A stretch of DNA of 33,430 nt from contig CAAGRW010000122.1 of the NCBI GenBank assembly GCA_900772775.1, positions 1 to 33,430 of the forward strand, in the 5' to 3' direction. The notes below the pieces were generated by a model. It had not been told where the DNA came from. It saw only the letters and a list, made by a program, of their open reading frames with translations, and did no database searches. The translations under genes and the position numbers were made by a program. The first letter of the stretch is position 1. The number at the start of each line of letters is the position of its first letter. The stretch comes from Candidatus Rifleibacteriota bacterium (lineage in GTDB: Bacteria > Vulcanimicrobiota > Xenobia > Xenobiales > Xenobiaceae). Below are positions 23,797 to 31,689 of the stretch, piece by piece.

Positions 23797-24894
23797 CTAA
23801 AATTGGTCGGCCGTATAGGCGTTGGAAGAAAGGTGACGGTAAGGTTCGCGATTTACCGAACAAGCTTCAGCCTCTTCTTTGGTAATAAGTCCGCGCTGGA
23901 AAAGTTCCAAAACGGAATTATCCATAACACACATACCCTCTCTCTTGCCTGTTTGCATAGACATAGTGATTTGGTAGGTTTTGCCATCGCGAATTAAGTT
24001 GGAGATACTGCCGTTATTAACTAGAATTTCTACAGCGGCTACGCGTCCGGAGCCATCAGCTTTGGGAATGAGTTGCTGGGCAATTACACCACGCAACGAT
24101 TCTGAAAGCATAGTGCGTATTTGCGCTTGCTGATCAATAGGAAATGCGTCGATTAGACGATCGACAGCTTTAGCGGCGGAGTTGGTATGCAAAGTTCCAA
24201 AAACTAAGTGGCCGGTTTCAGCAGCTGTAATGGCCAAAGAAATCGTTTCCAAATCGCGCAATTCGCCGACAAAAATAATGTCTGGGTCTTCACGCAAAGC
24301 ACCTTTAAGAGCTAAAGCGAAAGTTTCCACATCGCGACCTACTTGACGCTGATTGATAAGAGCTTTTTTATTTTCGAAAATATACTCAATCGGATCTTCT
24401 ACGGTGATGATATGTACGGGAGAGCGAGAATTTATAATATCTAAAAGCGCAGCTACGGTGGCCGTCTTACCACACCCAGCTTGTCCTGTGCAAAGGATCA
24501 AACCTTGATGATATCTAGTCAATTTGCTTAAACTGGCCGGCAAACCCAATTCTTCTAAAGTGGGAACTTTAGAAGGTATCAGCCTAAACACTATATTTAA
24601 GCCATTCTTCTGCTGATAGACGTTGCCTCGCAATCTCCAGGGGCCACCCTCTTCGACAGTGCCAAGTTCTATAGCGAAATCTAAGCTTTTATCTTGTTCA
24701 AGCGTTGCGAGCTGTTCAGCACTAAAAAGAGATTTGGCAACATCGACCACAAAATCGTTAGGCAAAACAGAATCGCCAGCCATACGTTGCAAAGAGCCGT
24801 AAATGCGGACGACCGGAATTTCTCCAGAAACTAGATATAAGTCTGAAGCGTGACAATCGACCATCATTTTCAAGCATTTATTCAAGTAGGACAT
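23797..24894 (-). CDS. PilT-type ATPase (fourth paralog)
   Basis: 365-residue PilT-superfamily ATPase, first gene of the run that leads into FHA, SEDS and PBP. Residues 17-35 (SDLYLVSGEIPVVRIYGSL) are the N-terminal PAS-like domain. Walker A is GQAGCGKT (137-144), a variant with Ala-Gly-Cys where PilT has Thr-Gly-Ser; the lysine and threonine are kept. Asp box VEDPIEY (165-171), Walker B DPDIIFVGELRD with Glu211, and His box GTLHTNSAA with His236 are intact. It ends with SNLIRDGKTYQI and SMQTGKREGM as in other PilTs. Predicted active. The ATG has GGAGAGG ten bases upstream. Paired tightly with the next pilT, it may form mixed hexamers or a PilT/PilU-type pair, which is inference. Confidence 0.9.
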   Translation of the reverse strand: MSYLNKCLKMMVDCHASDLYLVSGEIPVVRIYGSLQRMAGDSVLPNDFVVDVAKSLFSAEQLATLEQDKSLDFAIELGTVEEGGPWRLRGNVYQQKNGLNIVFRLIPSKVPTLEELGLPASLSKLTRYHQGLILCTGQAGCGKTATVAALLDIINSRSPVHIITVEDPIEYIFENKKALINQRQVGRDVETFALALKGALREDPDIIFVGELRDLETISLAITAAETGHLVFGTLHTNSAAKAVDRLIDAFPIDQQAQIRTMLSESLRGVIAQQLIPKADGSGRVAAVEILVNNGSISNLIRDGKTYQITMSMQTGKREGMCVMDNSVLELFQRGLITKEEAEACSVNREPYRHLSSNAYTADQF

Positions 24895-25168
24895 GGGTAA
24901 ACGACCTCTCCGAGAATGAATTGTAGTTCTTTTCTAACTTTTCTTATGTAGGGCAGCCACGCAAACAGCCGAAGATCTGCCGTTTGTGGCAACAATTCCG
25001 CACTTTATCGCACGTATTTTCGCACCGGAGTAAAACTCTGTCGTTTTTCGCCGCCTGAATACCGTCTCCTTTAGAGGACAAGCGGCAGGTAATTTAGGCT
25101 ATTTTGTGAACAAAAGGCACTCCCCTAACTGAATAGTTCATCCCGAAAGAAAAAGATAATCGAGCATT

Positions 25169-25951
25169 ATGATCCATTTTACTCCTCCGCCAGATATCCA
25201 CATCGGCGGCCCTTTTATTATCAATATTCACAGTTTTGCTTTTTGTGTCGGAGCTATGGCAGCCTACTTTCTTACAATCAAAAGACTGCCGGAAAAATAT
25301 CGCGACCACATCGATAATTTGGCAATGTGGATGACTTTGGCGGGAATTTTAGGCGCCCGCCTCCTTTTTGTTTTGGTAAATTATCAACAAATACATAGTT
25401 TTGGACAAATATTTGCTTTCTGGGAAGGCGGTTTGATTTCTTACGGCGGCTTTCTAGGCGCCATATTGGCTTGGGTAGGCTACATTAAAGTCAATAAATT
25501 GCCTATGGAAGTAATGTGCCAAGCTATGGGCCCGGCGGCCCTCTTAGGCTGGGGATTGGGCAGATTCGGTTGTTTCCTGGCTTGGAATGGCGAAATTGGC
25601 GTTCCCACCTCTATGCCTTGGGGTATGATTGTGGGGAACGACGTACCACGCCATCCTACTATGTTCTACTTGGCTGTAACTCATTGTACTTGTGCTTTGC
25701 TTATTATGAAATATTCAGCCAAGTTGCATATCAATGCCGCCGCCCTTAGTTTAGCCGCCTTCGGTTTGGTACGCGCAATATTGGATTATTGGCGCGACTA
25801 CGATCCATCTTGGCTCTATTATGGATCGTTAGCTATTTCTGCCCTTTGGTTTGTCCTTGGTCTGTGGCTTTGGAAAGTATTGCCTTTCCCACAGGAAGAT
25901 AATGCTGAAAGTGAAGAGGAAATAGCTCAAGCACAGAAGGCAGATGTCTAA
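25169..25951 (+). CDS. lgt: prolipoprotein diacylglyceryl transferase
   Basis: Integral membrane enzyme that moves a diacylglyceryl group from phosphatidylglycerol to the lipobox cysteine of prolipoproteins. It has 260 residues and about seven hydrophobic helices. Family marks: EGGLISYGGFLGA (about 88-100; the E. coli-type HGG histidine is Tyr here, as in several bacterial Lgt groups), WGLGRFGCFLAWNGEIG (about 128-144, the arginine is conserved and an Asn is Cys), RHPTMFY (about 166-172), and a C-terminal FGLVRAILDYWRDYD where the usual Glu is Asp. The active-site differences lower confidence in the details, not in the family. A C-terminal acidic tail ends at 260. It stands alone, divergent from the pilT run, and ends at a shared bidirectional terminator. 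Confidence 0.92.
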   Translation: MIHFTPPPDIHIGGPFIINIHSFAFCVGAMAAYFLTIKRLPEKYRDHIDNLAMWMTLAGILGARLLFVLVNYQQIHSFGQIFAFWEGGLISYGGFLGAILAWVGYIKVNKLPMEVMCQAMGPAALLGWGLGRFGCFLAWNGEIGVPTSMPWGMIVGNDVPRHPTMFYLAVTHCTCALLIMKYSAKLHINAAALSLAAFGLVRAILDYWRDYDPSWLYYGSLAISALWFVLGLWLWKVLPFPQEDNAESEEEIAQAQKADV

Positions 25952-25997
25952 AAGCTGACGGTAAAAGTCTGTTTAAGTTTTTTTCCTGAAGAACAAA

Positions 25998-26048
25998 ACA
26001 AAAGACCCACTTACACCGCTACTGGGCGGCCACAAGCGGGTCTTTTGT
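25998..26048. terminator. bidirectional terminator between lgt and infA
   Basis: 15-position stem 25998-26012 with 26034-26048 (ACAAAAGACCC and GGGTCTTTTGT), one imperfect pair. The A/T-rich outer arms give a T-rich end on both strands (TCTTTTGTGT for lgt, TTTTGTTTTG for infA), so it can end both converging genes. Confidence 0.8.
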
Positions 26049-26076
26049 GTAAAACGGTCGACTTTATCAGAAACTC

Positions 26077-26307
26077 TTATTTAGCTCTGTAAACGATACG
26101 CCCTTTATTTAAGTCGTAAGGGCAAAGCTCTACCGTAACTTTATCGCCGGGCAAGATGCGAATCCAATGTTTACGGATTCTGCCGGAAATGTGAGCCGAA
26201 ACTTCGTAGCCGTTCTCTAATTTTACTTTGAAACAAGCATCACGATAGGCTTCTGTCACCACGCCTTCAACTTCGATTTTACCTTTATCAGCTCCGTCTG
26301 ATGACAA
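26077..26307 (-). CDS. infA: translation initiation factor IF-1
   Basis: Small OB-fold protein that binds the ribosomal A site and helps form the 30S initiation complex. 76 residues, close to the usual 72. It reads like a textbook IF-1: KIEVEGVVTEAYRDACFKV, LENGYEVSAHISGRIRKHWI, RILPGDKVTVELCPYDLNKG and RIVYRAK. The start is TTG (26305-26307) with GGAGG nine bases upstream, so the N-terminal MSSDGADKG is slightly longer than in most bacteria. It is alone here, not next to map or rpmJ as in many genomes. No promoter was identified with confidence. Confidence 0.96.
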   Translation of the reverse strand: MSSDGADKGKIEVEGVVTEAYRDACFKVKLENGYEVSAHISGRIRKHWIRILPGDKVTVELCPYDLNKGRIVYRAK

Positions 26308-26792
26308 GTTTTATTTCCTCCGCTTTTTATTACTGCAAAGACGCCGCGAAAACAGGCGGCAGTACTGTACTTAATGCTTCCGCACTCTTTATCTCAACAC
26401 CAAAGCTAAAATCTTTTACAGCGTCCTTGTGGAACAAGCTCCCTGCCCCTCTGAGGACACAGGAAACAATATGTTAATTTAACAACGCCCATTATGGCAA
26501 TAATCAACAGCAAAAGCAAGCTTTTTAGCGATGGCTTTTTTGACTAATTTATACAGGGTAGTAAAAAATATACCCTTTCACTGGTATGTGGAGAGTTTGC
26601 GAATTTTGCTTATAAAAGGCCAAAAACTAAATTAATCGTTTCAATTTCACAGAGCTGAAGCTAATAATGTTCCATTTCATCATGCGCAGGAACAACATAG
26701 CCATGATGGAAGGGCCCTCCGCCAAACTCTGCCAAGGGCACTTGGCATTCATACATATGTATGTAAAATCTTAATTTTGATAAGTAAACAAT
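26308..26792. other. 485-bp non-coding gap, divergent control region of infA and the symporter
   Basis: A/T-rich with no ORF of note. Plus-strand inverted repeats near its right end: TGCCAAG/CTTGGCA at 26730-26747 and the perfect palindrome CATACATATGTATG at 26750-26763, just upstream of the symporter ATG at 26793. Another weak pair, AGGGTA/TACCCT, lies near 26565-26586. I see no tRNA, riboswitch core or clear promoter. Confidence 0.5.
26730..26763. promoter_or_regulatory. two adjacent inverted repeats upstream of the symporter
   Basis: TGCCAAG-ggca-CTTGGCA (26730-26747, perfect 7-bp arms) and the 14-bp palindrome CATACATATGTATG (26750-26763), 30 bp before the ATG. The position is right for operators or for a structured leader. 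Which regulator would bind is unknown. Confidence 0.35.
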
Positions 26793-27983
26793 ATGATTAA
26801 AAAAATCTTTTCCAATACGATTGTTATCTTATTATTGTCTGTCGTTGTTGGCATCGTAGCAGGCTTTTTCATTCCGGAAGGGTTGATGAAAAGTGTACTA
26901 GTTGTAAAACAAGTAAGTGGACAAATTATCTTTTTCCTTGTTCCACTAATCATTGTCGCTTTTGTGGCTCCCTCTATTGCTTCACTAAGGGGAAGCGTTT
27001 CACGACTAATAATCTTTGCTTTTTCGTTAGCATACTTATCATCCGTAGGTGCGGCATTCTTTGCCATGCTGTTGGGGTATCAGGTAATTCCTTTACTTGC
27101 TATACAGCCTATTACCGAATCTCTGAGAGAGTTGCCTGAAGTTTTATTCAAATTAGAAATTCCTCCAGTATTGAGCGTAATGTCCGCCTTGCTGCTCTCG
27201 ATCTTTGTCGGTTTGGGATGCTGCTGGACTAAGTCTGATGGAGTTACAGAATTACTTTTGCAATTTAGAGAAATTGTGCTGCAACTGGTAGAACGAATTC
27301 TAGTTCCTTTGCTTCCCTTATATGTAGCTGCCAATTTCTGCGCTATATCCTATGAGGGAAACATATCCCGATTCGGTATATTGCTGCCAGTAATCATAAT
27401 TGTCATAACTTGCCACTACGCGTGGCTTTTATTACTCTATACATTGGCCGCTCTCTATTCAAAGAAAAACAGTTGGCAAGTGCTCAAGTTCTACTTGCCC
27501 GCCTATCTCACAGCTTTGGGCACAATGTCTTCTGCTGCCACCTTGGGCGTAGCTCTGGAATGCATACGCAAAAGTCCTATACTTGACAAAAAAGTCTCTG
27601 ACTTTTCTATCCCACTATTTGCCAATATACACCTTTGCGGCTCTGTGCTGACGGAAGTATTCTTTGTCTTCGTTGTCTCCCAATTGCTCTACGGCCATTT
27701 ACCGACACTTTCTACTATCGTCTTATTTATATTGCTTTTGGGCATATTTGCTGTAGGCGCCCCCGGAGTTCCTGGAGGAACCGTATTGGCGTCATTGGGT
27801 ATTGTCGTTTCCGTGTTGGGATTCGATGATGCAGGCACAGCCATGCTTATCGCAATTTTTGCTTTGCAAGATAGCTTCGGTACGGCTTGTAACATTACCG
27901 GCGACGGAGCTTTAGCCTTAATTACTGATACATTTATGAAACGTCACGGTAATAGTAATGACATGGCTAATGCGAGCAATTAG
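26793..27983 (+). CDS. dicarboxylate/amino acid:cation (Na+ or H+) symporter, DAACS family
   Basis: Secondary transporter of the Glt/DAACS family, 396 residues with about eight hydrophobic helices and hairpins. Family marks: a Ser-rich hairpin AYLTALGTMSSAATLGVAL (237-255), PLFANIHLCGSVLTEV (about 274-289, corresponding to the NMDGTA region of better-known members), GAPGVPGGTVL (322-332) and QDSFGTACNITGDG (359-372). The substrate (dicarboxylate, glutamate, serine or others) cannot be told; the NMDGT motif is altered to NIHLCGS, so a different substrate or coupling ion is likely. The ATG has no good Shine-Dalgarno (TAAG at about 10 bases). It ends near the bidirectional terminator shared with hflX. 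Confidence 0.85.
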   Translation: MIKKIFSNTIVILLLSVVVGIVAGFFIPEGLMKSVLVVKQVSGQIIFFLVPLIIVAFVAPSIASLRGSVSRLIIFAFSLAYLSSVGAAFFAMLLGYQVIPLLAIQPITESLRELPEVLFKLEIPPVLSVMSALLLSIFVGLGCCWTKSDGVTELLLQFREIVLQLVERILVPLLPLYVAANFCAISYEGNISRFGILLPVIIIVITCHYAWLLLLYTLAALYSKKNSWQVLKFYLPAYLTALGTMSSAATLGVALECIRKSPILDKKVSDFSIPLFANIHLCGSVLTEVFFVFVVSQLLYGHLPTLSTIVLFILLLGIFAVGAPGVPGGTVLASLGIVVSVLGFDDAGTAMLIAIFALQDSFGTACNITGDGALALITDTFMKRHGNSNDMANASN

Positions 27984-28001
27984 CTAAAATAATCAATAAC
28001 G

Positions 28002-28050
28002 AAAATAGAGTTTGAATAAGCCACAGATAGGCTCACTCAAACTCTATTTT
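28002..28050. terminator. bidirectional terminator between the symporter and hflX
   Basis: Perfect 14-bp stem AAAATAGAGTTTGA (28002-28015) and TCAAACTCTATTTT (28037-28050), with an inner AGCC/GGCT pair. T runs follow it on the plus strand (ATTTTTATTT) and A/T-rich bases on the other, so both converging genes can end here. Confidence 0.8.
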
Positions 28051-28079
28051 TATTTCTTACTAATTATTTTTCCACTTAC

Positions 28080-29753
28080 CTATTTATTTGCTAAATCTGG
28101 GGACGAATCGGAGTTTTTATCTCTTTCGTTATCTAAGGAGGCGACCAATTCATCCAGTTTTTCCAGCATAATTTTGAGCGAATCAGCTTGCAAAGCGCTG
28201 ACAAAAACTGCATCAGTCCAAACTTGGCGTACATTGTCCAAAATTTCGGGAGCAGTTTTGTCTATTTTATTAAAAACTACTAGTTGGGGAATATCATCTA
28301 AGGCCAATTCTTCCAAAATTTGCTGTACAGCCATAATTTGATTGGCAAATTCAGGATTAGATATATCAACTACGTGAAGCAAAATATCAGCGTCGCTAAG
28401 CTCTTCCAAAGTAGCTCGAAAAGCTTTGGCCAAATCTTCCGGCAAATCTTGAATAAAACCGACCGTATCAATCAGCACTGTCTTGCGCCCGGAGGGCAAA
28501 CGTAATTTTCTGGAGGTAGGATCCAAAGTGGCAAAGAGGCGATTTTCCACTAAAATTTTTGCTCCGGTCAAAGTGCGCAAAATAGTAGATTTGCCGGCAT
28601 TGGTATAGCCGACCAGATTGATAATAGGCGTGCCTGATTGTTGACGATTCGTCCGACGACGGCGACGCTGGCAAGACAATTGATCGAGATCGCGCTCTAA
28701 TTTAGCAATGCGATCCTTTACTCGACGGCGCAAAACCTCAATTTTTGTTTCACCAGGGCCTTTGGCACCAATACCTCCGGTAATACGAGACATAAAGTCA
28801 TCCTTTAGCACCAGACGTGGCAAGCTGTATTTCATTTGGGCCAATTCAACTTGCAATTTACCATCTTTGCTGCTAGCTCGGCGAGCGAATATATCCAAAA
28901 TCAATTGGGTGCGATCTATTACTTCAAGTTCACATAATTCGGAAATAGCTCGCATTTGTGAGCCGCTGAGTTCTCCTTCAAAAACAATTAAATCAGCTCC
29001 CTTTTGCATAGCGGTAATCATTATGTCGGTTAGCTTGCCGCTACCTACAACAAACTTTGCATCTAAGCGCTGACGTTTTTGCGTAACTACATTTACTACT
29101 TCAATGTCAGCCGAAGCGGCCAACTCAGTTAATTCAGTCATAGAGCGTTGCAAATCGTCAAGTTTATTGGTAGTTACGCCTACCAAGATCGCCTTACGCA
29201 TAGCTTGTCCGGTAGAACGCGAATCGATTTTACGGGCATACTCTTGCTCTAAAGCATTGATTAAGCCATAAAAATCTAACTTAAATAAATCCAGTGGCAC
29301 AGGATCTTCCACATGCCAAGGCTCTTTGTCATTAGGTTGCAACCAAGCAGCATAGATATTTCCGGGTAAACCGTTTGGCAAAGTTTCCAAAGCAGCCACG
29401 GCGTCGAAGCGCAATAACGCTAAGTCGGTCAAATCATCCTGACTTAAAGGCTCATCACTCAAATGTGTATGGATCCAGCGAACACCGCGAAAACGTGATT
29501 TACCAACACGAAAACGACCCAATTCGGAAATCATGATAGACTTTGAATCGCCCACAAAAACTTGCAATACGTTGCCTTTGCGATCTATTAAGATACCTAC
29601 TTGTCTGCCTATTTCTAGAGAAATCTCGGTAAGATAGCGTCCCAATTCCCAACTGATTAAGCTTTCTCGGTCGACTCTCTTTTGGAATAAACGTAATAAA
29701 GTTTTTTTCTGATTGGGTTTTAATCCAACAACATTTCCTTTAATTTCAGCCAT
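28080..29753 (-). CDS. hflX: GTPase HflX with long N-terminal JAMM-like domain
   Basis: Ribosome-associated OBG-HflX GTPase that splits stalled or heat-damaged 70S ribosomes. From the ATG at 29751-29753 (AGGGAA upstream; a TTG 25 codons earlier is possible) it has 557 residues against about 420 usual. The HflX core starts near 185 (RKAILVGVTT), with IGAKGPGETKIE (about 328-339), the G1 motif GYTNAGKST (382-390), G2 region LFATLDPTSR, G3 DTVGF (429-433) and G4 NKID. Residues about 30-160 form an extra domain with RWIHTHLSDEPLSQDDLTDL: His95-x-His97, six residues, Ser104-x2-Asp107, close to the JAMM/MPN metal motif. I recall such a domain in long clostridial HflX proteins. It is possibly regulated by a hairpin in its leader. 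Confidence 0.92.
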   Translation of the reverse strand: MAEIKGNVVGLKPNQKKTLLRLFQKRVDRESLISWELGRYLTEISLEIGRQVGILIDRKGNVLQVFVGDSKSIMISELGRFRVGKSRFRGVRWIHTHLSDEPLSQDDLTDLALLRFDAVAALETLPNGLPGNIYAAWLQPNDKEPWHVEDPVPLDLFKLDFYGLINALEQEYARKIDSRSTGQAMRKAILVGVTTNKLDDLQRSMTELTELAASADIEVVNVVTQKRQRLDAKFVVGSGKLTDIMITAMQKGADLIVFEGELSGSQMRAISELCELEVIDRTQLILDIFARRASSKDGKLQVELAQMKYSLPRLVLKDDFMSRITGGIGAKGPGETKIEVLRRRVKDRIAKLERDLDQLSCQRRRRRTNRQQSGTPIINLVGYTNAGKSTILRTLTGAKILVENRLFATLDPTSRKLRLPSGRKTVLIDTVGFIQDLPEDLAKAFRATLEELSDADILLHVVDISNPEFANQIMAVQQILEELALDDIPQLVVFNKIDKTAPEILDNVRQVWTDAVFVSALQADSLKIMLEKLDELVASLDNERDKNSDSSPDLANK

Positions 29754-29840
29754 ATTCGTTTCCCTATACTTAATTTTTTGCTTTTTTTCTTGAAACTGAC
29801 CCCCTACACTATCGGCCGATTTAGACAAAGTAAAAGACGG

Positions 29841-29884
29841 CCCTGCCTTTTCAATCGAAATACACTCAGGCAGGGTGTTTTTTT
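29841..29884 (+). terminator. terminator-like hairpin in the hflX/FHA divergent region
   Basis: CCCTGCCT (29841-29848) and AGGCAGGG (29868-29875) form a perfect 8-bp stem, with a small TTTC/GAAA stem in the loop. On the plus strand TG and seven T residues follow (29878-29884). No plus-strand gene lies upstream, so it may end a small RNA or antisense transcript from the hflX region. On the minus strand it sits in the hflX leader with a weaker T stretch (TCTTTTA). Confidence 0.55.
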
Positions 29885-30018
29885 CGAGTGTTGAAGTTTA
29901 CTCAATGAAGTATGCGGTTTCGCCTTATCTGACCTGTGTTGTGCGGTACAAACCGGCCCCAAGACTAGCGAAGCTGAAGTACGCTGCATTTTTTTCTTAA
30001 TGTGAGAGGGAAACTTTA

Positions 30019-31593
30019 ATGGCTTGGAGTTCTGGTCTACAACTTAGAGTAGTTGAAGGCAATGACGAAGGTAGGGTTGTCCTGCTCAACTCGCCGGAAA
30101 TAACCTTAGGAAGAGCGGTCGAAACTAGCGAAGTTTCCCCGGGCTGGATTCTCTTTTCTGAGCCTACCGTATCCAGAATTCACGCTTTGTTGCAATGGGA
30201 TGACGAAAGACAGTGTTATATTTTGCAACACCGCTCTCGCACCAATCCAACTGTAGTTGGTGACGTACCTGTCGATGGATATCCACTTCATCTTAATGAA
30301 AAAGTAAATTTAGGGTTGTTAGGCTTTATTCTGGAGCCTGCCGAAACGCGTACCGGCAAGTTGGGCGACGCTGTAAAAACTCCTCAAAGTCAGGGTGTAT
30401 CACCTGGAGTTTTTGACGCTCTGAACAATTACGCTTCTAAAAGCAACAACCGACAAGACAGAGAAAACATGGCCGGTATGGCCGGTTTGATGGATGCTGG
30501 TATGCAAGACGACGAAAAGTTCGTCATGACCGTAATTCAAGGGCCTGACAAAGGGACGAACTATCCTCTTCGCGAGCCGGTTTTGGTTATAGGTCGCTTG
30601 CAAGGGCCGGCCGACCCACGCACCAGCGCCGGTGTGTTGTTGCACGACACTTCAGTTCCTAGCGAACAAGCACTTTTAGTATGGCAAGACAGAGCTGCCA
30701 CCTATGGCATATTACAATCAGATAGCAGCAGCCAAGCTACACGCATTAGACGTATGTCCAACGGCATGCCTCGCGAGATTATTGTGCGCAGCGATATTCC
30801 CACCGTGCTTAATGAGCGTGATATTATCATGATTGGACGCACGGCGATGGTGCTTTCCAGCAACAAAAAGCAAAACAGCGCCCCAGATTTAGGCCAGACT
30901 AGCATGCATCATGTGCCTGCCCAGCAGCCGCAACAGCCTTTCCGCGAATTTGAAGTAGACGATAACCAGCCTCACCGTTCTCCTCTGCGCAGTTGGAGAG
31001 ACAGCAGCGCTCCTCACCAGCCGTATTCAGAGCCATCTGCTCAGTATCAGCAACAGCCTCAACAGCCCTACCAGCCTCAGCAGCCACGCCAAGAGTACGG
31101 AGGCTATCCTGCCAACAGAGAAGCCCAAAATTATGGTGATTATCAACCTCAGCAGCGTCGCGAAGCCTATCCTCCTCAGCCAAACAGCTATCCGGAACAA
31201 CCTTCCTATCAGCAACCCGAGCAAGCTCCCTATCGCGAGCAACAGCCCTACGGCTACGAACAAGCCCCTGCGCCCATTCCTCAACAGGCGCCGCCAGCTC
31301 CTGTAGCTGCTCCTCATCAACAAGGTGCTCCTCGCCCAGCTGGCGCTCCCCGCCCAGCTGGTGCTCCTCGCCCAGCTGGCGCCCCTCGTCCAGCTGGCGC
31401 CCCTCGCCCAGCTGGCGCTCCTCGTCCCGCAGGCGCTCCTCGTCCAGCTGGCGCTCCTCGTCCAGCCGGTGCCCCTCGTCCAGCTGGCGCTCCTCGTCCA
31501 GCTGGCGCTCCTCGCCCAGCCGGTGCCCCTCGCCCAGCTGGTGCTCCTCGCCCGGCCAATCCTTCTGGAGCAGAAGGCAACAATTATCGATAA
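30019..31593 (+). CDS. two-FHA-domain protein with Pro/Gln-rich tail and PAGAPR repeats
   Basis: 524 residues. The first FHA domain (about 7-108) keeps the phosphothreonine-binding residues: LGRAVE (30-35), VSRIH (51-55) and TN at 75-76. A second FHA-like domain (about 168-280) has IGR (191-193), but the SxxH motif is PSEQ (214-217), so His is Gln and binding may be lost. Residues 290-435 are Gln/Pro/Tyr/Arg-rich and certainly disordered (QQPQQPYQPQQP). Residues 436-513 are thirteen near-perfect copies of the hexapeptide GAPRPA. The ATG has AGAGGG eight bases upstream. No signal peptide or membrane helix. Likely an intracellular phospho-dependent scaffold; the tail is a candidate for multivalent binding. 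The downstream terminator is at 31603. Confidence 0.82.
   Translation: MAWSSGLQLRVVEGNDEGRVVLLNSPEITLGRAVETSEVSPGWILFSEPTVSRIHALLQWDDERQCYILQHRSRTNPTVVGDVPVDGYPLHLNEKVNLGLLGFILEPAETRTGKLGDAVKTPQSQGVSPGVFDALNNYASKSNNRQDRENMAGMAGLMDAGMQDDEKFVMTVIQGPDKGTNYPLREPVLVIGRLQGPADPRTSAGVLLHDTSVPSEQALLVWQDRAATYGILQSDSSSQATRIRRMSNGMPREIIVRSDIPTVLNERDIIMIGRTAMVLSSNKKQNSAPDLGQTSMHHVPAQQPQQPFREFEVDDNQPHRSPLRSWRDSSAPHQPYSEPSAQYQQQPQQPYQPQQPRQEYGGYPANREAQNYGDYQPQQRREAYPPQPNSYPEQPSYQQPEQAPYREQQPYGYEQAPAPIPQQAPPAPVAAPHQQGAPRPAGAPRPAGAPRPAGAPRPAGAPRPAGAPRPAGAPRPAGAPRPAGAPRPAGAPRPAGAPRPAGAPRPAGAPRPANPSGAEGNNYR
31324..31557 (+). repeat. 13 tandem 18-bp repeats encoding GAPRPA
   Basis: 234 bp = 13 x 18 bp with the unit GGYGCYCCTCGYCCAGCY; differences lie mostly at synonymous third positions. 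Both other frames on both strands stay open as well, giving spurious ORFs. Copy number is likely variable between strains because of the near-identical units. Confidence 0.9.
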
Positions 31594-31602
31594 TCACTAC
31601 TC

Positions 31603-31667
31603 GCCGACCGCCTTACCACGATCTATGCCAGTATAGTCAAAAGGCGGTCGGCTTTAACAATTTTTTT
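31603..31667 (+). terminator. terminator between the FHA gene and the repeat-protein gene
   Basis: Perfect 12-bp stem GCCGACCGCCTT (31603-31614) with AAGGCGGTCGGC (31641-31652), an inner CTA/TAG pair in the loop, then TTTAACAA and seven T residues (31661-31667). It is 10 bp after the FHA stop codon. The next gene starts only 23 bp after the T run. Confidence 0.8.
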
Positions 31668-31689
31668 ATTTTGCATAGGTATAGCAACG

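Noticed and set aside
28080..29828. TTG start for hflX at 29828
   Set aside because: The ATG at 29753 has a better Shine-Dalgarno; the extra 25 residues are Lys/Gln-rich with no known role.
31324..31557. CRISPR array
   Set aside because: The 18-bp units are contiguous, coding and without spacers.
30899..31597. Minus-strand 232-residue ORF and other open frames over the GAPRPA repeats
   Set aside because: The 18-bp repeats keep all frames open; the FHA-fused plus-strand frame has the conserved domains and a Shine-Dalgarno.
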